In this document: positions 1 through 10,997 of the stretch, one piece after another
Position numbering within the stretch: position 1 is the stretch's first letter
How the letters are laid out: each line of letters opens with the position of its first letter
Source: Caulobacter sp. 32-67-35
Lineage (GTDB): Bacteria; Pseudomonadota; Alphaproteobacteria; Caulobacterales; Caulobacteraceae
Assembly (NCBI GenBank): GCA_002280875.1
Contig: NCEV01000002.1
Location: 1 to 64,000 of the forward strand
Length of the DNA: 64,000 nt
Direction: 5' to 3'
Translations under genes and position numbers: made by a program
Notes under the pieces: model-generated
The model's input: the letters and a program-made list of their open reading frames with translations, nothing else
Database searches by the model: none
Told to the model about the DNA's origin: nothing

Positions 1-1029
1 ACCCAGATCGGCGGCATGACCGCCAGCCACATCGCCGCCTTGAGCGCCACGCAGCTGGGCGCCCTGGAAGCCACCCAGATCGGCGCCCTTTCGGCCGCCC
101 AGGTCGCCGGCTTGAGCGGAACCCAGGTCTCAACCCTGTCCGACACCCAGGTCGGCACGATGAACGCCACCCTGTTGGGCGGCCTCAGCGAAACCGCCCT
201 CTCGACCCTGACCGCTACACAGATGGCCAGCTTCAGCCCCGCCCAGATCGGCGGCCTGACCACCACCCAGATCGCGACCCTGACCGCCACCGACTTCGCC
301 GAGCTATCGGCCACCCAGGTCGGCGGCCTGACCGCCTCGCAGCTGGGCGCGTTGTCGACCACCAACCTCAACGCGTTGACGGGCGCCCAGATCGGAGCGC
401 TCACCAGCACCCAGTTCGCCGGCCTGACCGCGACACAGCTGGGTGGCCTGGGCTCTGGTGACTTCGCCGAACTGTCGATGACCCAGATCGCCAACCTGAC
501 GGCCAGCCAGGTCGGCGGCATCTCGGCGAGCAATATCTCCAGCTTCAACGCCACCCAGGTCCAGGGCCTGTCGGCAACTCAGCTGGGCGGTCTCACCTCC
601 ACCCAGCTCGGCGGCTTCAGCACAACCGATATCGGCGAGTTCTCGGCCACGCAGATTGGCGGACTGACAGCGTCGCAGATCGGATCCCTGTCGGTGACCA
701 ACCTGACGGCGCTGGACACCACCCAGATCGGCGCGATCAGCCCGACCGCCATGCGCGGCCTGTCGGCCTATCAGGTGCGCAGCCTGACGCTCGACGATTT
801 CAACGGCCTGAACAGCACGCAGATCGGCGCCCTAACGGCCACCCAGGTCTCGGCCCTGTCCACGACCGTGATCGGCGGTCTGACCACCACCCAGGTCGGC
901 TACCTGACGCCGACCCAGATCCCCGGCCTGACCATCACCCAGCTGGACTGGCTTTCGACCACCAATATCGCCGCGATGAGCCCGCTACAGGTGGGAGCCT
1001 TCACGCCGGCCCAGGTGGATAGCCTGTAG
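1..1029 (+). CDS. Octapeptide-repeat protein, C-terminal part (5' end outside window)
   Basis: The reading frame is open from the first base of the window and ends at TAG 1027-1029, so the start lies upstream. All of the roughly 342 visible residues are an unbroken run of 8-residue units of the form [AG]-L-[ST]-x-T-Q-[IV]-G. In the last part, seven units form a 56-residue super-repeat. An acidic D replaces Q at codons 292, 460, 628 and 796, exactly 168 bases apart, and N stands at 964. There is no cysteine, membrane segment or anchoring motif in the visible part. Such regular short repeats are typical of solenoid or beta-roll surface and secreted proteins, but that role is inference. The 3' end overlaps the convergent LysR gene by 29 bases. 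I do not recognise a named family. Confidence 0.85.
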   Translation, partial: TQIGGMTASHIAALSATQLGALEATQIGALSAAQVAGLSGTQVSTLSDTQVGTMNATLLGGLSETALSTLTATQMASFSPAQIGGLTTTQIATLTATDFAELSATQVGGLTASQLGALSTTNLNALTGAQIGALTSTQFAGLTATQLGGLGSGDFAELSMTQIANLTASQVGGISASNISSFNATQVQGLSATQLGGLTSTQLGGFSTTDIGEFSATQIGGLTASQIGSLSVTNLTALDTTQIGAISPTAMRGLSAYQVRSLTLDDFNGLNSTQIGALTATQVSALSTTVIGGLTTTQVGYLTPTQIPGLTITQLDWLSTTNIAAMSPLQVGAFTPAQVDSL

Positions 1030-1936
1030 AACCCCGCGCCCTGGCGCCTAGCGCCGAGGTCAGGAACGCCGTCAGCGCCTCGACCCGCGCCGGCCTGGGA
1101 CCACCGGGCGGCATCACCAAATGCAGGGCGATCGGCGGCGGGGTCCAGTCAGGCATCACCGCTTCCAGCCGGCCATCGACCAGGGCCTCTCCCGCGATAA
1201 AGTCAGGCAATACGGCCAGCCCTTGCCCCGCGATCAGGGCCGGCATCAGGGCGTCGGCGTTATTGACCCGCAGCGGCCCCGCCGGGCGCACCGAAGCCTC
1301 CTCCCCCGCCGCATTGACGAACCGCCAGGTGTCGGGCGTGGGCAGATAGGCATAGCCAAGGCAGCAGTGCTCGGCCAGGTGACCCGGATGGATGGGCCGT
1401 CCGCGTCGCTCCAGATAGGCCGGAGCCCCCACCACATAGCGCTTCACCGGCCGCAGGCGGCGGGCCACCAGAGATGAATCCGGCAGGGCGGCGATGCGCA
1501 GGGCGGCGTCAAAGCCCATGCCCACCAGATCCACCGTGGCGTCGCTGAGATGCAGGTCGACCGAAACCTCGGGATAGGCGGCCAGGAACGCCGGCAGGAT
1601 CGGCGCGACGTCGGACAGGCCAAACGACATCGGAACCGCCAGCCGCACCAGGCCGCGCGGCGCAGCCGACTGGGCCATGGCGGCGTTCTCGGCCTCCTCG
1701 CCCTGGACCAGCACGCGGGTGGCGGGCTCGACCAGGCTCTGGCCGGCGTCGGTCAGGGCCAGCCGTCGTGAGGTGCGGTTGAACAGCCGCGCGCCCAGCC
1801 GCGTTTCCAGCCGGGTGACAGCCTTGGACACCGTGGCCTTGGACAGGCCCAGCTCCTCGGCGGCGCCCGCGAAGGACCGCAATTCGACCACCTTGGCGAA
1901 GATCGCCAGGCCCTCAAGATCAGGAAGTTTGCTCAT
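1001..1936 (-). CDS. LysR-family transcriptional regulator
   Basis: This is a 311-residue protein of normal LysR length. The N-terminal winged helix-turn-helix includes LGLSKATVSKAVTRLE at about residues 29-44, and an effector-binding domain of the LysR substrate-binding fold follows. The open frame could begin at TTG 1957, but ATG 1936 gives the usual short lead before the HTH and is preferred. No strong ribosome binding site is visible. The gene is transcribed divergently from pirin and wrbA (start 2073), so it probably controls those two genes and itself. This is inferred from position. The inducer is unknown. The 3' end overlaps the end of the convergent repeat-protein gene by 29 bases. 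Confidence 0.9.
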   Translation of the reverse strand: MSKLPDLEGLAIFAKVVELRSFAGAAEELGLSKATVSKAVTRLETRLGARLFNRTSRRLALTDAGQSLVEPATRVLVQGEEAENAAMAQSAAPRGLVRLAVPMSFGLSDVAPILPAFLAAYPEVSVDLHLSDATVDLVGMGFDAALRIAALPDSSLVARRLRPVKRYVVGAPAYLERRGRPIHPGHLAEHCCLGYAYLPTPDTWRFVNAAGEEASVRPAGPLRVNNADALMPALIAGQGLAVLPDFIAGEALVDGRLEAVMPDWTPPPIALHLVMPPGGPRPARVEALTAFLTSALGARARGSTGYPPGPA

Positions 1937-1979
1937 TTTGGAAACAATGGATTTCAATAGTTTCTATTTAGGTTCCAAT
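1937..1979. promoter_or_regulatory. Candidate LysR operator between lysR and pirin
   Basis: The short intergenic region just upstream of the LysR start holds nested inverted half-sites. TTGGAA at 1938-1943 pairs with TTCCAA at 1973-1978, and GAAAC at 1941-1945 pairs with GTTTC at 1960-1964. The region is markedly AT-rich against its surroundings. Divergent LysR regulators commonly bind such dyads next to their own start. The assignment rests on position and symmetry only. Confidence 0.35.
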
Positions 1980-2072
1980 CCTGATCGCTATCTTCACCTC
2001 AAGCAAGCGGCGTCGATGACCGGCGCGCTTTCAAGAACGAGCCCGGCGACCGGGCTCCAGGAGGTTAAGGCC

Positions 2073-2771
2073 ATGATCGATCGCAGACCGTTCGACAGGC
2101 TTGGCGGCGCCGACCACGGTTGGCTGAAGGCCAAGCATCACTTCTCGTTCGCCAGCTACTATGACCCCAAGAACATGAACTGGGGCGCCCTGCGGGTTTG
2201 GAACGACGACGAAATCGCCCCCAACACCGGCTTCCCGCCCCACCCGCACTCGGACATGGAAATCATCACCTATGTCCGCAGCGGCGCGATCACCCACCAG
2301 GACAACCTGGGCAATACGGGCCGCACCGAGGCGGGCGACGTTCAGGTGATGAGCGCCGGCACCGGCATCCGTCACTCCGAATATAATCTGGAGCCGGAAG
2401 CCACGCGGATCTTCCAGATCTGGATCGAGCCCAACCGCACCGGCGGTGCGCCGTCCTGGGGCGCCAAGCCTTTCCCCAAGGGCGACCGTTCGGGCAAGTT
2501 CGTGACCCTGGCCAGCGGCTTCGACAATGACGGCGACGTCCTGCCGATCCGCACCGACGCCCGCGTTCTGGGCGCCACCCTGAACGCCGGCGAAAGCACG
2601 ACCTATGACCTGGGCAAGAGCCGCCACGCCTATCTGGTGCCGGCGGTAGGTTCGGTCACCGTCAATGGCGTCCAGCTGAACGCCCGCGACGGCGCGGCCA
2701 TCGCCAATGAGGACGTGATCACCGTCACCGCCCTGGAAGACGCCGAGCTGGTCCTGGTCGACGCCGCCTAA
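2073..2771 (+). CDS. Pirin family protein
   Basis: This 232-residue bicupin carries the pirin N-terminal motif [15 protein letters not shown] and the following H-x-D/G-x2[20 protein letters not shown] block. These supply the three histidines and one glutamate that bind iron in pirins. The ATG at 2073 is chosen because a clear AGGAGG lies at 2059-2064. A longer open frame upstream has no such support and would overlap the LysR gene. Pirins are redox-sensing or quercetinase-like proteins, and the substrate here cannot be read from sequence. The gene lies 89 bases before wrbA in the same direction, and both are probably under the divergent LysR regulator. Confidence 0.92.
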   Translation: MIDRRPFDRLGGADHGWLKAKHHFSFASYYDPKNMNWGALRVWNDDEIAPNTGFPPHPHSDMEIITYVRSGAITHQDNLGNTGRTEAGDVQVMSAGTGIRHSEYNLEPEATRIFQIWIEPNRTGGAPSWGAKPFPKGDRSGKFVTLASGFDNDGDVLPIRTDARVLGATLNAGESTTYDLGKSRHAYLVPAVGSVTVNGVQLNARDGAAIANEDVITVTALEDAELVLVDAA

Positions 2772-2860
2772 ACGCGGCCGTTTCCTTCAATCCCCGGGCG
2801 AGACGAGCCTTCACGCTTGCCCCGCCCCATTTCCCCAATCCCACAGTCAAGGAGGCCCTC

Positions 2861-3460
2861 ATGGCCAAGGTTCTGGTTCTTTATTATTCGTCCTACGGTC
2901 ATATCGAGACCATGGCTCAAGCGGTCGCCGAAGGCGCCCGCGAAGCTGGCGCAACCGTCGACATCAAGCGCGTTCCTGAGACCGCCCCGCTGGAGGTGGC
3001 GAAAGCCGCCCACTTCAAGCTCGACCAGGCCGCGCCCGTCGCCACCGTCGCCGAACTGGCCGACTATGACGCGGTGATCATCGGCACGGGCACGCGCTTT
3101 GGCCGGATGTCGTCGCAGATGGCGGCCTTCCTCGACCAGGCCGGCGGTCTTTGGGCGCGCGGCGCCTTGAACGGCAAGGTTGGCGGCGCCTTCACCTCGA
3201 CCGCCTCGCAACATGGCGGCCAGGAAACCACCCTGTTTTCGATCATCACCAACCTGCTGCACTTCGGCATGGTGATCGTGGGTCTGGACTATGGTCACGC
3301 CGACCAGATGCGGATCGATGAAGTCACCGGCGGCAGCCCCTATGGCGCCACCACCATCGCCGGTGGCGACGGCTCGCGTCAGCCCACCGAAGGCGAACTG
3401 GCCGGCGCCCGCTATCAGGGCCGCAAGGTCGCCGAGACGGCGATCAAGCTGCACGGCTAA
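2861..3460 (+). CDS. wrbA: NAD(P)H:quinone oxidoreductase, WrbA type
   Basis: This 199-residue flavodoxin-fold protein begins [19 protein letters not shown], the FMN phosphate-binding loop of WrbA. It continues with [19 protein letters not shown] and the conserved SQHGGQETT segment. WrbA reduces quinones by two electrons with NAD(P)H and so avoids semiquinone radicals. An AGGAGG precedes the ATG. Length and motifs match intact family members. Co-orientation with pirin suggests a small redox-response unit, which is inference. A strong terminator follows at 3508-3540. Confidence 0.95.
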   Translation: MAKVLVLYYSSYGHIETMAQAVAEGAREAGATVDIKRVPETAPLEVAKAAHFKLDQAAPVATVAELADYDAVIIGTGTRFGRMSSQMAAFLDQAGGLWARGALNGKVGGAFTSTASQHGGQETTLFSIITNLLHFGMVIVGLDYGHADQMRIDEVTGGSPYGATTIAGGDGSRQPTEGELAGARYQGRKVAETAIKLHG

Positions 3461-3507
3461 GCGTTCCGCCGTCCGCGTTCCCTCCCCCGGTAGGACGGCG
3501 AAGAGCC

Positions 3508-3540
3508 GCCCCGAAGCCTCGCAGGCTTCGGGGCAGTTTT
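3508..3540 (+). terminator. Rho-independent terminator after wrbA
   Basis: A perfect 12-bp stem (3508-3519 with 3523-3534, GCCCCGAAGCCT) has a 3-base loop and is followed by AGTTTT. It sits 48 bases after the wrbA stop on the plus strand. Confidence 0.85.
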
Positions 3541-3559
3541 CATGGGGCGTCTTGAGGGC

Positions 3560-3919
3560 TTAACGCCCCGCCACGATGCTGACGGTCAGGGTTGAGCCGT
3601 TGGGACCCGGGGCGGTCCAGCTGTCACCGACCTTCTTGTCAGCCGTCGGGCTGCAGTTGGCCGCCATGCCCGCCGGCGGGGCCGGGTCGGTCTGGGTGAA
3701 GCAGGTATTACCGCCCTCGATCTTCCACGCCCCCTTTGCGGTCGCGCCGTCGGGCGCCTTGGTCGTGTAGGTGCCATCGGCGTCAATGTGCATCTTCGCC
3801 ACCGCGCCATTGGGATAGGTGATCGCAACGGTGTTGCCATAGGCGCTGGCCATCGGGTCGGCCAGGGCCGCGCCGCTGATCCCCAGGGCCAGAACCGCCG
3901 TCATCATCAAGGTCCGCAT
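3560..3919 (-). CDS. Small secreted protein of unknown function
   Basis: The product is 119 residues with a clear Sec signal peptide (MRTLMMTAVLALGISGAALA, cleavage probably after ALA). The mature part of about 100 residues holds two cysteines that could form a disulfide in the periplasm. The mature part reads like a small beta-rich domain (GNTVAITYPNGAVAKMHIDADG, then GAWKIEGGNTCF). The ATG at 3919 is preferred over an upstream in-frame start because it puts the signal peptide at the N-terminus and has GGAG upstream. Function is unknown. It is convergent with wrbA and lies downstream of ppdK, from which it is separated by the terminator at 4014-4045. Confidence 0.8.
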   Translation of the reverse strand: MRTLMMTAVLALGISGAALADPMASAYGNTVAITYPNGAVAKMHIDADGTYTTKAPDGATAKGAWKIEGGNTCFTQTDPAPPAGMAANCSPTADKKVGDSWTAPGPNGSTLTVSIVAGR

Positions 3920-4013
3920 AGGTGTTTCTCCCACTTTGCCAGCCCCGTCTTCGCGGGGACGCCGGGAGCTTAACCATGACGCGCGGCAAATCGATAACAA
4001 TGTTCTGGAATGC

Positions 4014-4045
4014 AAAAAGGGCGGCCGCCTCACCAGCGACCGCCC
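4014..4045 (-). terminator. Rho-independent terminator after ppdK
   Basis: Read on the minus strand, a 10-bp stem (4036-4045 with 4019-4028, one G-U wobble) with a 7-base loop is followed by five T at 4018-4014. It lies 25 bases after the ppdK stop. The same stem sequence recurs after popZ. Confidence 0.8.
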
Positions 4046-4069
4046 CTGATTTTGCGCTTAAGCCTTGAC

Positions 4070-6754
<2,685 letters not shown>

Positions 6755-6946
6755 AATGAAATTCACCCTGCGATAAGTGAAACAGGCCGCGACCCTCTGG
6801 GTGGTCGTCTTGCCTTGGGACAAAGCGTCGAACGGTGATCCCGCACTGCAATATCCGGGGCGTTCACTAGCACTTAGGTCAAGAACGCGTCCACCAGCGC
6901 TTTGCGTTCCGCGCTGAAGTCACGAAATTCGGTAAATATTTCCAAT

Positions 6947-6958
6947 GACAACGTTGTC
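6947..6958. promoter_or_regulatory. Candidate LacI-type operator upstream of ppdK
   Basis: GACAACGTTGTC is a perfect 12-bp palindrome with a central CG, the usual look of LacI/GalR operators. It lies about 190 bases upstream of the ppdK start in an AT-rich stretch. The regulator is not in the window. Confidence 0.4.
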
Positions 6959-7018
6959 TTGATTGGGATTTCGCGGATGGAGGGGGATCCGTAGTCGGAT
7001 AGATTTTGATTTGAGCTT

Positions 7019-7130
7019 CGTCATCCCGGGACTTGTTCCCGGGACCCACGGTTCAGCTTCACGACGCGGAATCATCCTGCTCCGCATCGCGGCGGATCGA
7101 TGGGCCCCGGGAACAAGTCCCGGGATGACG
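7019..7130. repeat. Long inverted repeat, left copy, flanking GIY-YIG gene
   Basis: A 25-bp arm at 7019-7043 is exactly inverted at 7106-7130, with about 62 bases between. Each arm is itself a small hairpin: CCCGGGA and TCCCGGG around a CTTGT loop. The element starts with GTCATCCC and belongs to the same family as 7525-7639. It ends 29 bases before the GIY-YIG start codon. Confidence 0.85.
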
Positions 7131-7159
7131 AAATCTATCTATAAGTGTATATTGGCGCA

Positions 7160-7486
7160 ATGGTCCCCAGAGACGCATCCATCGCCGTCTACATGATGAC
7201 CAACCAGCCCTATGGCACGCTCTATATCGGCGTCAGCAGTCAGTTCGAGGCCCGGTTGATCCAGCACCGCGAAGGCTTGAGGGATGGCTTCACCAAGAGC
7301 TAAGGCCTGACGCGCCTGGTCTGTTACGAAACCCACGAGGTCATGACGGTCGCGATCCGGCGGGAACGGAGAATGAAGGAATGGCCTCGGCAGTGGAAGA
7401 TCAACCTGCTCGAACGCGATAACCCGCGTTGGGATGACCTTTACGACGCCGTGCTGAACTGGACGCCGGTTCCGAGGCAGGTTTGA
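7160..7486 (+). pseudogene. GIY-YIG nuclease-like gene with one premature stop
   Basis: The frame from ATG 7160 reads MVPRDASIAVYMMTN, then GTLYIGVSSQFEARLIQHR and GFTKS. This is the GIY-YIG core, with VYMMTN for the first strand and LYIG for the YIG. TAA at 7301-7303 then interrupts it. The same frame continues without further stops to TGA 7484-7486, with GLTRLVCYE, RRERRMKEWPRQWK and NPRWDDLYD. These are the rest of the family's 90-110-residue domain. The stop sits where relatives usually have tyrosine (KKYG), so a single base change TAC/TAT to TAA explains it. Related hairpin repeats lie 29 bases before and 38 bases after the gene. Without the stop it would be a complete 108-residue nuclease. 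Confidence 0.85.
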
Positions 7487-7524
7487 AGGCGCCCGCGCTA
7501 TAAACCATGAAACCGCTATAAATA

Positions 7525-7639
7525 CCGTCATCCCGCGACGTGTTCGCGGGACCCATCTGTCCGCCGCAAGAACGGAGCAGGACGAGTACGTCAGCAAGAG
7601 CTGAACCATGGGTCCCGCGAACACGTCGCGGGATGACGG
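7525..7639. repeat. Long inverted repeat, right copy, flanking GIY-YIG gene
   Basis: A perfect 31-bp inverted repeat (7525-7555 with 7609-7639) has about 53 bases between its arms. Each arm contains a small hairpin, CCCGCGA and TCGCGGG around CGTGT. It matches the 7019-7130 element in GTCATCCC and GGGACCCA, but the inner stem differs by paired, compensating changes. It ends 21 bases before the glyS stop codon. Confidence 0.85.
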
Positions 7640-7660
7640 GGGTATAGGGATCCGGGAGAG

Positions 7661-10003
7661 CTACCCCGCCACCAGCGAGAAGTCCGCCACCTGGCCCATG
7701 GCGTCGCGGACGGCGGCCAGGGTCTTCAACCGGTTGTCTCGTTCGGCCGCAACCTCGGAATTGACGAACACGCCGTCGAGGAAGGCGTCGACCGGGCCTC
7801 GCAGGCCGGCCAGTTCCTGCATCGCGCCGGTGAAGTCTTCCTTGGCCAAAGCCGCCGCCAGGGCCGGCTCGACCATGCGCAGGGCGTCGTAGAGGGCCGC
7901 TTCCGGCGCCGAGGCGTCGTCCAGCAGGCCGCGCTCGCCCTCGGCTTTCCAGCCCTTCTTCTCCTCGGCCTTGAGGATGTTGGAGGCGCGCTTGTAGCCG
8001 GCCAGCAGGTTCTTGCCGTCGTCGGTCTTCAGGAAGGCGTCCAGCGCCTCGACCCGGGCGACGATGCGCACGAGGTCGTCGTCGCCCAGAGCGAACACGG
8101 CGTCGACGAGGTCGTGGCGCTTGCCTTGGTCTTTGAGCAGGACCTTCAGGCGGTCGGCGAAGAAGGCGAGCAATTCAGCCTGCTTGTCTGGCAGATTATA
8201 GCTCTTCGCGAAAATCCGGTGATCCGAAAATGCCTTAGCGAAGGCTCCAGGGCTGAAGGACGAATATATGAAGACTGACGGGTGCAGATTAATTCCCGAC
8301 GTGATTCCAGTCTCACGGGATAAAGCTCGCATGTAGTCGAGCCCGTGGTGCTCAAGTAACTCACGGGCCTCTGATTGCTGGCTATCATCTAGCGACGCTA
8401 GCTTGGCGATCACCGGTTGTTCAGCGGCCATTCCTGCATCGACAGCAGCGGAAATAGCGCTACGCAGTGGCAGGCGAACACCATTCTCTAAGATCGTTCG
8501 GATGACTCCCAGCGATGATCGACGAAGCGCATAGGGGTCCTTTGATCCCGTCGGCTTCTCGTCGATTGCGAAGAACCCGACCAACGTGTCCAGCTTGTCG
8601 GCCAGCGCCACCGCCACGCTCAATGGGGCGGTCGGCACGGCATCAGACGGCCCTTGGGGCCGATAATGATGACCGATTGCATCCGCAACGATGATCGCCT
8701 GCTCTGCAGCGTTTCCTTGGCCAAGCTTGGGCTCATTCGATACACCTTGGGGACTTACGACCGCGAGGCCATTCTGGGCGCGATAGTAGTACCGACCCAT
8801 CAAGCCCTGGAGCTCAGGGAACTCGCTGACCATACCGGAGGCCAGGTCAGCCTTGGCCAACCGTGTGGCCTCTTTGGCCATTCCGACATCAGCACCCACG
8901 CGCGGAGCGATCTCGCCGGCCAAGGCAACGATGCGCTCCACGCGCTGGGCCATTGTTCCCAACTTAGCATGGAAGGTCACGCCGCTCAGCTTATCGAGCC
9001 AACCCTCAAAGGCGCCGGGCTTGCAGTCCTCGTCCCAGAAAAAGCGGGCGTCCGACAAGCGGGCCGACAGCACCTTGGCGTTGCCTTCGGCTATCACCTT
9101 ACCGCCGTCGGCGGCCTGGATGTTAGCGACTGTGATGAAGTGCGCGGCCAAGCCTGCTTCACCCTGCTTCTTCACCGCGAAGTACTTCTGGTGAGTCCGC
9201 ATCGAAGTGCGAATAACCTCGGGCGGCAGGTCAAGGAATGACGGATCCATGTCGCCCAGCACCGGGGTCGGCCATTCGGCCAGACCCGCGACTTCTTCCA
9301 GCAGGCCCAGGTCTTCGACCAGTTCCAGATTGCGGGCGAAGCACAGGGTCTTGCAGCCCTCGAGGATGCGCGCCTTGCGCTCCTCGACGTCCAGCACAAC
9401 GAAGTGGTCGTTCAGGCCCTTGGCGTATTCGTCGAAGTCGCGGACGCGGAAGGGCTGAGCGTCGCCCATGAACCGGTGGCCTTCAGAGATGTCGCTGCTC
9501 TCGATGCCCTCGATGCTGAACGGCACGATCTCGCGGTCGAAGACGCACAGGATGCGCTTCAGCGGGCGAACCCAGCGCAGCTTACACGTGCCCCAGGTCA
9601 TCGACTTGGGCCAGGCGAAGCCGCGCACGATGGCCTCCACCATCTCGGCGATGATCTCAGGTGTCGGGCGGCCGGTCTTCTCGATGAAGGCCATATAGAC
9701 GCCGTCGCGCTCGACCAGCTGGTCTTGCGTCAAGCCCGCCTTGCGCAGGAAGCCTTCCATGGCCTGCGGCGGCGCGCCGACGCGGGGCCCCTTCAGCTCT
9801 TCCTTGCGGTCAGCCTGGGCGATGGGCAGGCCCTCGACCACCAGGGTCAGGCGGCGCGGACCGGCGAAGGTCTTCAGGGCCTCAGGCAGGAAGCCGGCGG
9901 CGGCCAGGTGCTCGCGCGCCATGCGTTCCAGGTCGCGCGCCGCATTGGCCTGCATGCGCGCGGGGATTTCTTCGGAGAACAGTTCGAGGAGAAGTTGGGG
10001 CAT
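7661..10003 (-). CDS. glyS: Glycine--tRNA ligase, beta subunit
   Basis: The 780-residue beta chain belongs to the bacterial alpha2-beta2 glycyl-tRNA synthetase and contributes tRNA binding. It begins MPQLLLELFSEEIPARMQ, the family's typical N-terminus, and carries an HD-like segment and a C-terminal anticodon-binding region. ATG 10003 is chosen over an upstream start because it gives this N-terminus and follows the glyQ stop by 5 bases. The middle part (about 8190-9200) differs in composition from the rest: 8221-8340 is 50% GC by my count, against 67% at 9421-9480. It encodes a stretch including ETGITSGINLHPSVFIYSSF that I do not recall from relatives. The frame is intact. Confidence 0.95.
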   Translation of the reverse strand: MPQLLLELFSEEIPARMQANAARDLERMAREHLAAAGFLPEALKTFAGPRRLTLVVEGLPIAQADRKEELKGPRVGAPPQAMEGFLRKAGLTQDQLVERDGVYMAFIEKTGRPTPEIIAEMVEAIVRGFAWPKSMTWGTCKLRWVRPLKRILCVFDREIVPFSIEGIESSDISEGHRFMGDAQPFRVRDFDEYAKGLNDHFVVLDVEERKARILEGCKTLCFARNLELVEDLGLLEEVAGLAEWPTPVLGDMDPSFLDLPPEVIRTSMRTHQKYFAVKKQGEAGLAAHFITVANIQAADGGKVIAEGNAKVLSARLSDARFFWDEDCKPGAFEGWLDKLSGVTFHAKLGTMAQRVERIVALAGEIAPRVGADVGMAKEATRLAKADLASGMVSEFPELQGLMGRYYYRAQNGLAVVSPQGVSNEPKLGQGNAAEQAIIVADAIGHHYRPQGPSDAVPTAPLSVAVALADKLDTLVGFFAIDEKPTGSKDPYALRRSSLGVIRTILENGVRLPLRSAISAAVDAGMAAEQPVIAKLASLDDSQQSEARELLEHHGLDYMRALSRETGITSGINLHPSVFIYSSFSPGAFAKAFSDHRIFAKSYNLPDKQAELLAFFADRLKVLLKDQGKRHDLVDAVFALGDDDLVRIVARVEALDAFLKTDDGKNLLAGYKRASNILKAEEKKGWKAEGERGLLDDASAPEAALYDALRMVEPALAAALAKEDFTGAMQELAGLRGPVDAFLDGVFVNSEVAAERDNRLKTLAAVRDAMGQVADFSLVAG

Positions 10004-10008
10004 CTGAC

Positions 10009-10908
10009 TTACGCGGCTTCCTGCTGCTTCACCCACTCGGAGGCGCACATCTTACAAAGGTCGCGGATGCGTCCGATGTAGCTGGCGCGCTCGGCGACGG
10101 CGATCGCGCCGCGGGCGTTCATCAGGTTGAAAAGGTGGCTGGCCTTGAGGACCATGTCGTAGGCCGGCAGGACCAGTGACTTGCCCTGATAGTCGCGGGC
10201 CAGCATCAGCGGGACCTGGCGCTCCATGTCCTCGAACTGGCCCTTCAGCACGGCCACATCATAGCCGTGGAAATTGGCTTCGGAGTGCTGGCGCTCGTTT
10301 TCCAGGAACACGTCGCCATAGGTCATGGCGCCCAGCGGCGAGTCGGGGTCGTTGAACGGCAGGTCATAGACGTTGTCGACGCCGAACACGTACATCGCCA
10401 GGCGTTCCAGGCCGTAGGTCAGCTCGCCGGCCACCGGCGAGACGTCCAGGCCGCCCACCTGCTGGAAGTAGGTGTATTGCGACACCTCCATGCCGTCGCA
10501 CCAGACTTCCCAGCCCAGACCCCAGGCGCCGACGGTGGGGTTTTCCCAGTCGTCCTCGACAAAGCGGATGTCGTGCAGGCGCAGGTCCAGGCCGATGGCT
10601 TCCAGCGAGCCCAGATAAAGGTCCTGCATGTTGGGCGGGTTGGGCTTCAGGATCACCTGGTACTGATAATAGTGCTGCAGCCGGTTGGGGTTCTCGCCAT
10701 AGCGCCCGTCGCCCGGACGGCGCGAGGGCTGCACATAGGCCGCGTTCCAGGGCTTCGGACCGAGCGCCCGCAGCACCGTGGCCGGGTGCAGGGTCCCCGC
10801 CCCCACCTCGATGTCGTGCGGCTGCAGGATCGCGCAGCCATGTTCGCTCCAATAGTTATGGAGCGTCAGGATCAGGGCTTGAAACGAGGTGGGCTTGGGG
10901 CGCGACAT
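10009..10908 (-). CDS. glyQ: Glycine--tRNA ligase, alpha subunit
   Basis: The 299-residue catalytic subunit charges tRNA-Gly with glycine using ATP. It shows the family blocks [36 protein letters not shown] and [21 protein letters not shown] near the N-terminus. ATG 10908 gives the family-type start [10 protein letters not shown]. An upstream in-frame start at 10971 would run into the terminator of the next gene. It forms an operon with glyS, which starts 5 bases after its stop, in the usual glyQ-glyS order. Confidence 0.97.
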   Translation of the reverse strand: MSRPKPTSFQALILTLHNYWSEHGCAILQPHDIEVGAGTLHPATVLRALGPKPWNAAYVQPSRRPGDGRYGENPNRLQHYYQYQVILKPNPPNMQDLYLGSLEAIGLDLRLHDIRFVEDDWENPTVGAWGLGWEVWCDGMEVSQYTYFQQVGGLDVSPVAGELTYGLERLAMYVFGVDNVYDLPFNDPDSPLGAMTYGDVFLENERQHSEANFHGYDVAVLKGQFEDMERQVPLMLARDYQGKSLVLPAYDMVLKASHLFNLMNARGAIAVAERASYIGRIRDLCKMCASEWVKQQEAA

Positions 10909-10928
10909 CAGTGTCCGAACAGGGCCAG

Positions 10929-10961
10929 AAAAAAGTCGGCGGACCATAGGGCCCGCCGACT
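10929..10961 (-). terminator. Rho-independent terminator after fasciclin gene
   Basis: Read on the minus strand, a 9-bp perfect stem (10953-10961 with 10934-10942) is followed by six T at 10934-10929. It separates the fasciclin gene from glyQ. Confidence 0.8.
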
Positions 10962-10997
10962 GGTGCTTCAAGCGATGTTGGCGTGGCCGCGAAGGGC

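Noticed and set aside
16-1029. Regular 24-base repeats that could suggest a CRISPR array
   Set aside because: The repeats are in frame, vary at codon third positions and have no unique spacers. They encode octapeptides.
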